Source: Haliclona indistincta (lineage: Eukaryota; Porifera; Demospongiae; Haplosclerida; Chalinidae). Taken from it: a stretch of DNA of 64,000 bases. The stretch's first letter is position 1, and every line of letters starts with the position of its first letter. The notes under the pieces were generated by a model. It was not told the origin of the DNA, did not search any database, and saw only the letters and a program-made list of their open reading frames with translations. Shown here piece by piece: positions 10,439 through 20,077 of the stretch. The stretch spans positions 11,034,457 through 11,098,456 of the forward strand of contig OZ024788.1 in NCBI GenBank assembly GCA_964017065.1. Direction: 5' to 3'. The position numbers and the translations under genes are program-made.

Positions 10439-11686
10439 AAATGCACATGTGAACATACTATATCAACCAGTTCATCGTGCAAGTATATCTAATGATTCTG
10501 ACCTTGACAATAACTCGTCCAGCTAGTTTGAGATCCCTGTCAAACCAGGTATGCCATGTTCCTCCACCATAGCACTCCACCCCTACATTGATATACTCAC
10601 AGCATTGCCGTGACGACCGCGGCTTTACCTGCAACAAACACAGCAATGAATGCTTGATCAGATTAAAATAACATGCAAGATGGTCACCAGTAAAATCAGT
10701 AGTATTATAAAGTGTGCGATAATAGAGATTATATACATATCATATTACATACATATACATACATACATACATATACGAGCCTGAGCAAGCGTACCTTGAG
10801 ACAAGGACTGTCAGTGTGTGCTCCTACAATAGTGAATCCATTGCCTGGAGTGTACTTACCACCAACAGCAAATGCTATGATAGTAGAGAAGTTATTGGTG
10901 AAGAAATACTGAGTAATAGAGGAGAGAGGAGGGAGAGAGGGAGAGAGGAGGGGAGGAGAAGGGAGGGAGAGAGGGAGGGAGGAGGAGAGGAGAAGGGAGG
11001 GAGGAGAAGGCAGAAGGGAGGGAGAGGGGGAGGGAGAGAGGAGAAGGCAGAAGGGAGGAGGGGAGGAGAAGGCAGAAGGAAGGGAGGAGGGGAAGGGAGG
11101 GAGGAGGGGAGAAGGAATAGAGGAAGGAAGAGAGGAAGGAAGGGAGGGAGGGAGGAGGGGAAGGGAGGGAGGGAGGGAGAAGGCAGAAGGAAGAGAGGAG
11201 GAGAGAAGGAAGAGAGGAGGGAAGGGAGGGAGGAGGGGAAGGGAGGGAGGAGGGGGAAGGAGGAGAAGGCAGAAGGGAGAGAGGAGGGGAGAAGGCAGAA
11301 GGGAGAGATGAGAGAGCGAGGGAGAGAGGGAGGGAGGGAGAGAAGAGGGAGAAAAAGAAGGGAGGGAGGAGAGGAATGGAGGGAGGGAAGAGAGGGAGAG
11401 ATAATAAATTATTGCATTAGTAGTGGTTTCTAGATGTGTATTTCAACATGGACTATGTGTGTATTTCAGAGGAAAAGATTATTGTGGGCACACAAGTAAT
11501 AACAGAAGACATGTGTCACAAACCAAAGGACCAGATGCATAAAGAGTTTGACAATCAACAACGCATGCAATTGTGTTGATACTATAAAATGTCAAACCTT
11601 GTTTCCTGGCTCTATCTTCCAGGTGTCTCTCTCCTTCAGTTCAGTGAAGCCAGCTCCAACTAACATACGCTTGCATTCCTCAACAA
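5422..11686 (-). CDS. DNPEP: Aspartyl aminopeptidase (M18), apparently intact, first exon not found
   Basis: Fourteen minus-strand exons are inferred: 11598-11686, 10795-10908, 10503-10628, 10251-10366, 10082-10166, 9818-9925, 8248-8325, 6929-7003, 6809-6878, 6645-6732, 6490-6529, 6159-6342, 5530-5615 and 5422-5472. All have GT-AG ends and matching phases, giving about 436 residues. The enzyme is a cytosolic dizinc peptidase removing N-terminal Asp/Glu. Expected metal and catalytic residues are present: His in GAHTDSPC, Asp in APRIDN, Glu-Glu in MFDNEEV, Asp in [10 protein letters not shown] and His in [10 protein letters not shown]. About 40 N-terminal residues (helix and SPSPFH segment) are not identified upstream of 11686. 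Introns hold a minisatellite, MITEs and purine tracts. It is convergent with NLR1. It is the only open copy in the window; the others are fragments. Confidence 0.88.
5627..5632 (+). terminator. Candidate NLR polyadenylation signal AATAAA
   Basis: AATAAA occurs about 207 bp after the NLR1 stop, in the motif GAGAGAGAATAAAGC, and is conserved after NLR2 (about 18170), NLR4 (about 31320) and NLR5 (about 54020). If used, the NLR transcript would run antisense through the last two DNPEP exons. This is a sequence match only; no downstream GU-rich element was assessed. Confidence 0.4.
7041..7180. mobile_element. Palindromic MITE, 140 bp
   Basis: Inverted terminal repeats of about 40 bp (GTTAGACAGCGCATCCGAGG and complement) enclose a middle that is itself partly palindromic. 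A second copy lies in opposite orientation at 8077-8216, its central 60 bp being an exact reverse complement, and a half copy at about 7790-7845. It lies in a DNPEP intron; the homologous intron near 32700-32770 is short and lacks the insertion. Confidence 0.85.
7184..7786. mobile_element. TIR-flanked insert inside the MITE cluster
   Basis: The ends TTTAGAGTCTACTA and TAGTAGACTCTAAA are exact inverted repeats. The 600-bp interior has no recognisable transposase; a 64-codon open frame at 7465-7659 resembles nothing I know. It probably is a short non-autonomous element or a composite of them. Confidence 0.6.
7849..8254. repeat. Inverted copy of an exon-intron junction flanking MITEs
   Basis: Thirty bases at 7849-7878 are the exact reverse complement of 8225-8254. 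The right arm contains the last bases and donor (GAG|GTATAAT) of the DNPEP exon 8248-8325, so the intron carries a backwards copy of its own splice donor. Between the arms lie a TTTAGACCA...TGGTCTAAA element (about 7888-8071) and the inverted MITE copy 8077-8216. Confidence 0.75.
8505..9828. repeat. 38-bp minisatellite carrying a DNPEP splice donor, about 35 copies
   Basis: Units of 38 bp (occasionally 37), with core GTACTAGTATCTTACAGCAG, repeat head to tail; common variants are GGTATTC or GGCATTC and rare GACAGTAC. On the minus strand each unit reads CCTTCCCTGCT followed by GTAAGATACTAG. That is exactly the 3' end and 5' splice site of the DNPEP exon 9818-9925, so the array grew from that exon-intron boundary and fills the intron. 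The pseudogene copy near 32820 has no array. Confidence 0.95.
10370..10436. repeat. (GA)n microsatellite at a splice acceptor
   Basis: About 33 GA dinucleotides. On the coding (minus) strand of DNPEP this is a (TC)n run ending CTCAG directly at the acceptor of exon 10251-10366, so it serves as the polypyrimidine tract. The copy near 34680 has an ordinary short tract here. Confidence 0.95.
10915..11403. repeat. Purine-rich low-complexity tract, about 490 bp
   Basis: GGGAGGAGAAGG-type purine sequence with almost no pyrimidines on the plus strand, in the DNPEP intron between 10908 and 11598. A shorter homologous tract follows the same exon at 35215-35345. The long open frame across it would encode only Arg, Glu, Gly and Lys and is not a gene. 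Confidence 0.95.
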
Positions 11687-11689
11687 CTA

Positions 11690-12643
11690 ACAAACAGAAA
11701 AACACACCACGATAACTCGAGGGGTCCGACACGAGTGAAATCTCGTATGCTGACTGGTGAAATCACAGTTGAAACTAGGCACCAAAGGTGCTGATGCCTC
11801 GGTGGATTCCATTGTACACAGCAGGACTAGCTCATGAGCTACAGTAAACTCCACCTATTGTACAAGCTATATAGCACAATTCCTGTACAGTAAAATGCAA
11901 CCATTTCACATACACAGCAACAAACTGCAGGTGTTATACCTTTCTGTACAGCTATCACAATGCAGTATAATAGTTATGCAATGCAATTCCTGTATGATGA
12001 AATTAAAGCTGAACAGCGCTGCAACAAGCTGCAATACAGCACTGTTTGCAGAATAAGCTAGTGGGTTGCAACTATGCAATCAGAAGCCTAGCAGTGCTAA
12101 CCACATGGAATTCAGTTGGGCGTGCCTGTAATCAACACAGCACGTGAGCGCTGGTGGCTAGCTTGCTGGAGCTGGCGCTGCTTAGCGATAGCACGATTGA
12201 TTTCTCAGCACTCACTGTACTACCTTGAGTAAAGAATTGTCTTACAAGCTATGAAGAAGACTATAGTAGACAGCTTTATCTTCAGCGAAGTCCCACAATG
12301 CTGAGCGAGTCCAGCAATGCCATTCAAGGTAACGAAGCTTTGAAACCAAAAGTCTATCAATTCAATTCCGAGGCAACACCGAGTTGAACATGTATTGCAA
12401 GTATCAGCGCTTAGTTTTCAGCCGACGCGGAGTTCTGCCTGCGGACAGAATGAAAAATAGCACCATAGGTGCTGATGCCTCGGTTGATTGACATTATATC
12501 CACAAACACAACTATCCACCATTCCACAAACACAGCAACTGCAGATGCATGCATACAGGATTTCTGTACAGCAGTCACAATGCAGTGCTTTAGTTATGCA
12601 ATCAGAAGCCAATCATGCAGTGCCAGGTATTATAGTAATTAGA
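11690..12643. repeat. Noncoding DNA with a direct duplication
   Basis: Two diverged copies of one segment occur about 680 and 620 bp apart: GGTGCTGATGCCTCGG at about 11788 and 12470, and TTCTGTACAGC followed by CACAATGCAGT at about 11942 and 12562. The hairpin-like GCACC..GGTGC at each start may mark an element end. No DNPEP first exon or other coding sequence could be recognised. Confidence 0.5.
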
Positions 12644-12646
12644 AAC

Positions 12647-14822
12647 GGGGTACGGACCCGCTTTATGGACCAACGTCAAGATGGCGGCGTAAAGTATGCT
12701 TTGCTGCCTAGCGGCGCACACGACCCACTTCGTGCTGATTTCGCTCAACCTTCTTCTTACACATCGTCCAAATTGAGAGATGGTGCCTTGGTTTCACTTG
12801 GCCGAATTGATTTGTCCACAGAATTCAATAGCGCTGATCGCGATATCGAGGCGAGTCGAGCCTACAATTCCCTATAGTTCTTTTTGTTACTGTAACACTG
12901 CTGTCTCACATGCATAATGTGACACAACTGCAAGTAGAATAATCCTGTATAATGTATAAGTAGTAGATTAATCAAGTGCGTTGGTCCATCTGCAAATAAA
13001 CTGTTCACATTTGGACCAAGTCGCTCGGACCAAGTGTAATGGTGTACTACAAAATAAGTGCGTTAGTCCATCTGTGGCAACAAAACTGTTCAGATTTCGA
13101 CCAAGTGTAATGCTGAACTACAAATTTAGGAGTATCCACATTACAAACTGCTTCATTTTGCTGCTAAATGATTATAGCTAGCTATATAAATTTTGGTCCA
13201 CTTGATAATAAAATCGGATCATTTCCTGTTAATAATTGTCCAGTATATAAAATAAGGTAGATTATTCAAGTGATGGTCTATTTGCAAATAAAATTGTTCA
13301 CAATTGGACCAACGTACTACAGACTCATTGAAATAAGTATTATTATCGGTAAGATATCAAAAAAATAAACAAGATACCAGTGAAATAAAGCAAGAATTAT
13401 CGATGATACTATAGAGGGACACTGTTGTTTGAATGCTGATGGTGTTAGCCTTGGCTTGGGACATCTGTGCATGCTGAGAACAACCTCGTATGCATTGAAC
13501 GACAATATTCAACTCACATAATTATCTCACTGTCATCTTCTTCAATTATTCAATGGAGCAAAAGATTATTAATTGACTGTAATTACTTACACTTGAATTC
13601 TAGCAATAAATTGACACATTTCTAATATGCATTGACTTTGAACTAGTAATACTGTGCATGCTTGGTCCAAATGTGATCAGTTTTTGTTACAGATGGACCA
13701 AAAGTTACTTTATATCCTGGTGAAAGTCAAGTAAGAATTAGATGCTTTCAAAGAAGTAGTAGTACTATAAGTCTACTCAATGCTCATTGTATCACTAGTA
13801 CATGGCATTGTCATGCCGAGAACAACCTCATATGCATTGAACGACAATATTCAACTCACATTTCCATGATATTTTCAACTCACATTTGGTTATTTCTCAT
13901 TATATCTTGGGATATCTTTAAGGATATCTTCTGATATTATTATCCCACTGTCATCTGCATCAATTACCCAATGGAACAAAAAATTATTAATTGAGTATAA
14001 TTATACCTTAACTTGAATTCTATTTGTACTCTGCATTGACTTCGAACTAGTAATACTGTGCATGCATGCTTGGTCCAAATGTGATAAGGTTTAGTTACGG
14101 ATGGACCAAAAGTTCAGTACTGCATATCCTGGTTTAGTCATGTAACAATTAGGTGCTTTCAAAGAAGCAGTCTACTCTGACCCATCACATGCTCACTGTA
14201 TCACTAGTATGTGGTATTGTCATGCCGAGACCAACATCATAATTATGTATTGAACGACAATATTCCAAACACAATATCGTAGTTTCCCTTGCCATCTTAG
14301 TAGTTATTAACCGTGCCGCTAGGGCACGGTTATGTAGGGATGACCCCGATTTTTAAAAATAATATCAGCTGATAGCTTGTATATCTCACTATTAACTTAA
14401 TCATTACGTGCGAATATAGGCTTGTCATACTATGTTTGGTCGATATGTGACCAGTTTACATACAGATGGACCAATAAAAATGCACTTGATTAATATAATA
14501 ACCAACACGACTGACATAGCCACTGTTCCTTTTCGTACTATAGGCTTCATCAGTCATCTCATCTGCAATTGGAATGTCCACAGGTATCCTTTCCTATTGC
14601 TGGAATGAGTTCAGTTCGCGGCGATCGCACCGGATCCGGCTGCGTCGTACAGTGCCAGAATATATGATAAGAAAGCCCTCAAAGTTAAGCGAGGGTATTA
14701 TCTACTCGACATGGAAGTAGAAGTAGTGTGAAATCAGCACGAATCGAATCGTGGGCGCCGCAAGCAAGTAACTACAGTTATTCCGCCATTTTGACGTTGG
14801 TCCATAAAGCGGGTCCGTATCC
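12647..14822. mobile_element. Non-autonomous TIR transposon with internal 400-bp repeats
   Basis: Inverted ends at about 12647-12690 and 14782-14822 share TACGGACCCGCTTTATGG followed by ACCAACGTCAARATGGCGG; weaker similarity extends about 100 bp inward. The interior has about three diverged tandem repeats of 390-410 bp (for example TGAACGACAATATTC near 13497, 13837 and 14251). Each carries a 40-bp module bounded by TTGGTCCA and TGGACCAA, the octamer also present in the ends. No transposase was seen. It sits immediately upstream of the conserved NLR2 promoter block. A relic of the hairpin-ended family (14308-14345) is embedded in it. Confidence 0.75.
14308..14345. mobile_element. Relic terminus of the hairpin-ended element family
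   Basis: A 10-bp stem (TAACCGTGCC / GGCACGGTTA) with a 5-base loop GCTAG is followed by TGTAGGGATGACC, as at 32953-32990 and, split by an insertion, at 50622-50597 plus 38995-38980. Only the terminus is recognisable here. Confidence 0.65.
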
Positions 14823-14973
14823 TATTTTCAATTGCTCGAGTTTAGGCTCATGAATATCTCTTCAGCCACACCTTAAATTATATGAGCCGCGCCCAATCGC
14901 AAAGATTCGCTCTTGACTCTAACTCTGTAGGCCGTGTAGTGCTCTGACTATCCAACAATCTCAATCTTCGGTT

Positions 14974-17910
14974 ATGGCGGAAACTATATCAGGAGACGTC
15001 GCCACAGCAGCGCTACAACCAGCTGGCTGGAATCAGCCGTGCTCAGACGAGCATTTGGCCAAGATTGCCATGTTGATTACTGATTGGCGAGCAGTCTCTC
15101 CTTTTTTGGGACTAACAGAAGCTGAGGAGATTGCTATACTAGAATCAACACATTCTGTACCAGCTAGAAAGATGGCGATGCTGAGAAAATGGAAGCAGAA
15201 ACGAGGAACAAAGGCCACATACAAGCGATTGTGTCGAGTATTCAGAGATTGTGGCTCGCGTGATCTCGAAGAGAAAGTCACAGAACTGCTGGTAGCAGAG
15301 AGTAGCAGCTCTTCAGACGAGGAAGGTGAGAAACAGAAATAGGAAACATTGGCGGGCTTATAAACATGCTGGCCTGTAAACACGCTGGCTTTGTACATGT
15401 ATTGTGGACAGACTGGGTATCTAATTCTGTTTTTATTATCACTCACTGCAGGTATGGAAGGACTAACTAAACAGCACTCACCTCACTCACTCACTGTGTA
15501 TGTGGACAGACTCAAGAGAGTCTACAAAAATCCACCTACAACATGGCTTCCACTACCGAATTGCAAGCACATCAAACTGGCAGTGACTAAGGAGAAGGGA
15601 ATGAGACACGGACGAGAACCTGATGCACAGATCGAGTGTAGAGTTAAAGGCGAGATAGAGCCACTCATGGATAGTAAGGTGCTGGTAGATATGGATAGCA
15701 TCTTTGATGATGGCACCTTTGAGAATGCTCGTAGACCGATGGTAATTCTTGTAGAAGGAGCATTAGGGTCAGGCAAGACCAGCCTGGCCTATCACTACTG
15801 CCAGAAATGGGCAGAAGGTAACCTGAGCATGTTTGACGTTGTGGCTCTTGTCTATCTGCGTCACCCAGCTGTTCATTCAGCAGGGTTGGACTTGACCTTA
15901 CTCCAGCTTCTCCTCTTGGCCTGTGCAAGCAATGGCAGTCAAAAGATCATTGATATCGTAGAAGAGATGGTCCAATGTGTCGAGAGTGATTTAAAATTGC
16001 TTCTAATTCTAGATGGATGGGATGAAGCACCAGCTTGCCTTCGAAAACCTCCAGATCCAAAATACCCTCCCGACAATTCATACCTCGGGAAACTCCTTTG
16101 TTCTGTTTCATCCAACACTACCATTCTCATCACCTCTCGACCAGACTCCTCACTGGACCTACACAACAGAGCCAATGTTAGCCGAGTGGAGATTCTTGGG
16201 TTCACCAAGGAGAGCATTCATGACTACTTCCAGGTAGCATTGTCTACTCAGCTATCCTCTGATGAAGTAAAAGATGAGATCGTAAAATTGAGAGATCATT
16301 TCCGAAAATACCCAGCCATTGGAAGCAGCTGTTATATACCACTCAATGCTGCCATTCTTATACTCGTGTATCTGGAACACAACCGTACTCTACCCACCAC
16401 CCACTATGAGCTACTCTAACAGCTTCTCCTGTGCTGTATCAACCGTGAGGTGACAACTCGTCATTCACAAACCTTGTCCACAGTATCCTCACTTGATGAC
16501 TGTTCTTTGTGACCTCAAAGAACAGCTAGACAGCATCTGCACACTTGCATACGAGGGAATCATGCAAAACAAAGTTGTCTTCACACAAGATGAGCTTCCA
16601 TCTATCTTGCCTACACCTGCACAAGAGGATCTACCCGCCATGGGAGTGCTTCAGAGGGTCCAGTGGTTCAGTATTAGCCGCCGCAAAACAATGTCCTACA
16701 ACTTCATTCACCTCTCAATACAAGAACTGCTTGCTGCTTATTGCATCTCTAAGATGGAAGAAAGTGAGCAGGTGAGAGTGTTCCAAACCCTACTTGACGA
16801 GCCTCGGTTCTCTGTTGTACTACAGTTCTATGCTGGGTTCACCAAGCTCACCAATCAAGGTATACGAAAAATCATCACTGGAACAGATTTCACTGTCGAA
16901 AAGTCATCACAGCTTTCTCTGCTCTGTTACATGATATGTTTGTTTGAGGCTCAAGTTTGCGATCAGTCATTCTATCAGGAAATTGTACCAAAATTGAATG
17001 GAGAGGTGTATTTTTGGGGCGTCACTATGAGTCCACTAGACTGTATGGCTTTTGGGTATTTCTTGGCATATGTTCTCAGGAAGACTAGTGAACTATGTGT
17101 AAACCTTAATAGCTGCAGAATTGATGACCGCTCATTGTGTGTACTGATGGGAGAGCTCTCTAAGCATGCTGAGGCATCCCGAGAAGGTGTCTTACATGGA
17201 GTGAAAGAACTTATGATCAGTTATAACAAGATTGGAGACAAAGGAATAGCTTACATTGCCACTGCTCTTCACACAAACACCACCATGAGAACACTGAAAG
17301 TGAATGATTGTCACATATCTAACGTGGGTGCAGAGTCACTAGCTAGAGCACTTGCTGTTAACACGTCACTGCAGTCGCTACATATGGGTTATAACAATAT
17401 GGGTACAATGGAATATGTGAATTAGCGACTGCTCTTCAAACTAACACTACCTTAAAAGAACTGTCTTTCGATCATTGTCATAATTGGATGACAGACCAGG
17501 AAGTGCTGTTACTATCATCAGCTATAAGACACTGCTCCATGGAACGATTGATATTAGACTGGTCATGTACAGATCCAGGCAACACACTAAAGGAGATCGG
17601 AGAGAGTGTCAGGAGGAGCAAGCTAAGGCTACTAACACTGACATGTTCATCACCACAATCACAAGTAAAACATTATATGAAGAAAGCGAGAGAGTGGGTA
17701 GAGTGTCTCGAGATCGGTGGTAAAGACCTGATACAGTTTCAGGAGAACAGTCTGCTACAATCACTTTATCTATTTATCTATTGTAATCATTCTAACTTAA
17801 AACCACTTCTGGAACAGGTACAACAAACGTTCAGAGTTACAGTAGCAACAGTCAACACAGCAAGACAACAGAAAGGAATACCATACATTGATTTTTTCAT
17901 AAAGTTTTAA
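14974..17910 (+). pseudogene. NLR2: Death-NACHT-LRR, type A, disrupted
   Basis: Exon 1 is 14974-15325 (death-fold). The second and third exons are fused from 15452 onward because a deletion removed intron 2 in frame. P-loop, Walker B and sensor are present. Three lesions break it. A Tyr codon became TAA at 16417-16419 (CTCTAA for CTCTAT). A one-base insertion lies near 16500 (GATGACTGTTC for GATGACCTTCC). A one-base deletion lies near 17400 (AACAATATGGG for AACAATATTGGG). Downstream LRR sequence to 17910 still aligns with the intact paralogues. The first stop would leave a death-NACHT fragment without LRRs, which could be expressed, but the later shifts indicate decay. Confidence 0.88.
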
Positions 17911-17973
17911 TACAATAAATCACAGTTGTTGTATTGCAACATGAATATTATTTTTTCTGCTTGTGTCTCTATC

Positions 17974-18869
17974 TCACTCGGTTGTGATATTATTGTGGAA
18001 TTGTTGAAGTAGCTCTGGAGTAGTGAAAACAATGTATTGTATCAGTTGCTCTACTCACATCATATACTTACCTCAAACAGCATAGTGGCTTGTATCACTC
18101 CTGTTGTACAACACATCTCACGAATCGAGTGCATACTCAATTGAGGAGTACCAATATCTGAGAGAGAGAATAAAGCCACAATGTAACATTTCGGTGCAAT
18201 CGTGTTTGTGAACACAATTGTTTTTTCCTGACAACGAGCATGTGTATAGGGCAACACCCAAATACACTAATTTACTGAATTGAGCTGGATTAGGTGATAT
18301 TAATTTTATTGAGCCCATAATTAGTGAGAAGTGCTTGACCTGAGAGTGCATGAAGGTATGTACAACTGGGGAATGCAATGTGGGTGCAATGAAGTGGAGG
18401 TGATGAAGCTTTCTCGAAAGACTGTCAGATACAGATGAGAATTGTGATACCAGCAACCCATGAGGACACTAGGAACAGTATATTGGTAAACACAGTAGCT
18501 CAATCAGCAGGCTAGGCACGCTAAGCCAGCCACCATTTCTGAGGTGGGTCATGCATCATCATCTGTTATTAATGCTTTATCCACACCAGCCTCTCAATAT
18601 ACTGACATTGAAATTATGACACTATCAGTGCTCAGGCTAACCCCACACAATGACAATACATGTAGTTCTTGTGTTTACGGCAGTCATGTCCACTCACCCA
18701 CAGTCCTTATTCCTAGTTTAGCCGACATCATTGGACCAATAGTGGAGCCACAGTGACTATCATTACGTACTATCACCTCCTGAATGGGAACTCCGCCCCT
18801 ATTGGCTACCTCACACTATATAGCTGTTGTGACATATTGGTGGTTAGCATTGAACTTGAGCACAACACC
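17974..18869 (-). pseudogene. DNPEP: DNPEP 3' fragment (last three exons)
   Basis: Remnants of the last three exons lie at 17974-18014, 18072-18157 and 18698-18869, in the same order and orientation as at 5422-6342. The final exon has a 13-bp deletion that shifts the frame. The 18698-18869 exon has lost bases and gained a stop (GCTATATAG). Homology ends near 18870, where type-B NLR upstream sequence begins, so this is a recombination breakpoint. Confidence 0.85.
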
Positions 18870-18884
18870 ACACATGGTGGTCAA

Positions 18885-20077
18885 AGATATGAAAATGTAC
18901 CCTTCTATTTCGTTGAGGCAGTCAGTAAATTAATATACTATATCCATGATAGATATTATATGGTGTACATATACTCCACTACATATGCCTGATCAGAAAT
19001 AATTTATAGATAGATGCTGTACATGCATGTGTATCTAAACTACTAGTAACAAGTATATTATACATAAAACTCTGACACACACTATCATAATTATGTAGGC
19101 TATTGTGGGTTGGTCAACAGTTTGGGAATTAGAGATTCGGAAGTGGACAATCATAATAAGATTATGAACATGACTAGTCACTTTGCTAAGGCACATCTAC
19201 CCACACACAGAAGAGACAATTGGACTGCTCGCTCTACCTTGATCAGAACTGATTTGGACAGACTGCAAGTTCCTGTTCTACGTAGCTACAACAATGACTT
19301 ACTCTTGAACAATAGGATTGTGTTCTCATTACACAGTACAGTGGAGGTTTATGTCCCTCATGAGTCATGACTCTTGGTGGTTTCCTCAAAGACTATGCTT
19401 CTGATTCATTATTCTATCTCTTGTAATATCCTAGTTGTCTCAAGCTTGAAGATGTCTGTGACTGTTAAATGACTCATCTCTTATGTTTTGCTTCATATCA
19501 GGTTTTAGCTTCAAAACAACATAATAGTTATACCACAGTTGAGTATTGTGATGATGAAACTAAATATCAACCACCTATAGCTGTGATATATGAATAGTTC
19601 AAACAACCAGTGATATGTATGTAGCTATACTAAGTTGATTTATTGTCAACATCCAAAATTCATCACTGGCGATAGCACTATGAAGAAGTTGTTTTAATGA
19701 GATTCATCACATAAAGGGTTAGTACAGAACACTAGATGTCTCTAGTACGGATAAAATAGAAATGGTGGTAATATCTAGTCATGGATCAGATGCTGTCATG
19801 TTCTGAAGGATTCCAGCCTCTGTCAAAATGGTGACCGGGCTCTCTCGATAATAATAAGAGTACGCTTGAAAGTACACAATAGTTTGTTTTTTTAGTTTTT
19901 CACAATGTATGTTCCGCTAAATTTATGTACAATGGCACAATGCAACAACCGCTGTTCCATGTAACCAGTTCCGCTCGGATGAATAACGGGCCACGCCTAA
20001 GTTGAGCCCACCCAAGGTGTCTCTACCCGAGTCGCTACAGCGGCGCCCTTACCACTTTCATGCTTTCACTCGAGACA
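18885..20077 (+). promoter_or_regulatory. Conserved upstream region of type-B NLR genes
   Basis: About 1.2 kb homologous to 54375-55628 and 61780-62971, always directly upstream of the type-B start. Conserved stretches include GGTTTTAGCTTCAAAACAAC (about 19500) and, next to the gene, AGTTCCGCTCGGATGAATAA and GAGCCCACCCAAGGTG. A short open frame (19110-19370) is not conserved in the other copies, so I treat the region as noncoding. It presumably includes the promoter and 5' UTR. Confidence 0.55.

Noticed and set aside
10816..11433. Plus-strand open frame rich in Arg, Glu and Gly
   Set aside because: It is a purine tract inside a minus-strand DNPEP intron; the tract at 35215 is not open in the same way.
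14308..14345. Hairpin as a possible Helitron 3' end
   Set aside because: No conserved CTRR motif at a fixed distance in all three hairpins, and no terminal TC at the opposite end.
19110..19370. 86-codon frame upstream of NLR3 as a small gene
   Set aside because: The homologous DNA at 54620 and 61940 has indels and stops that break the frame.
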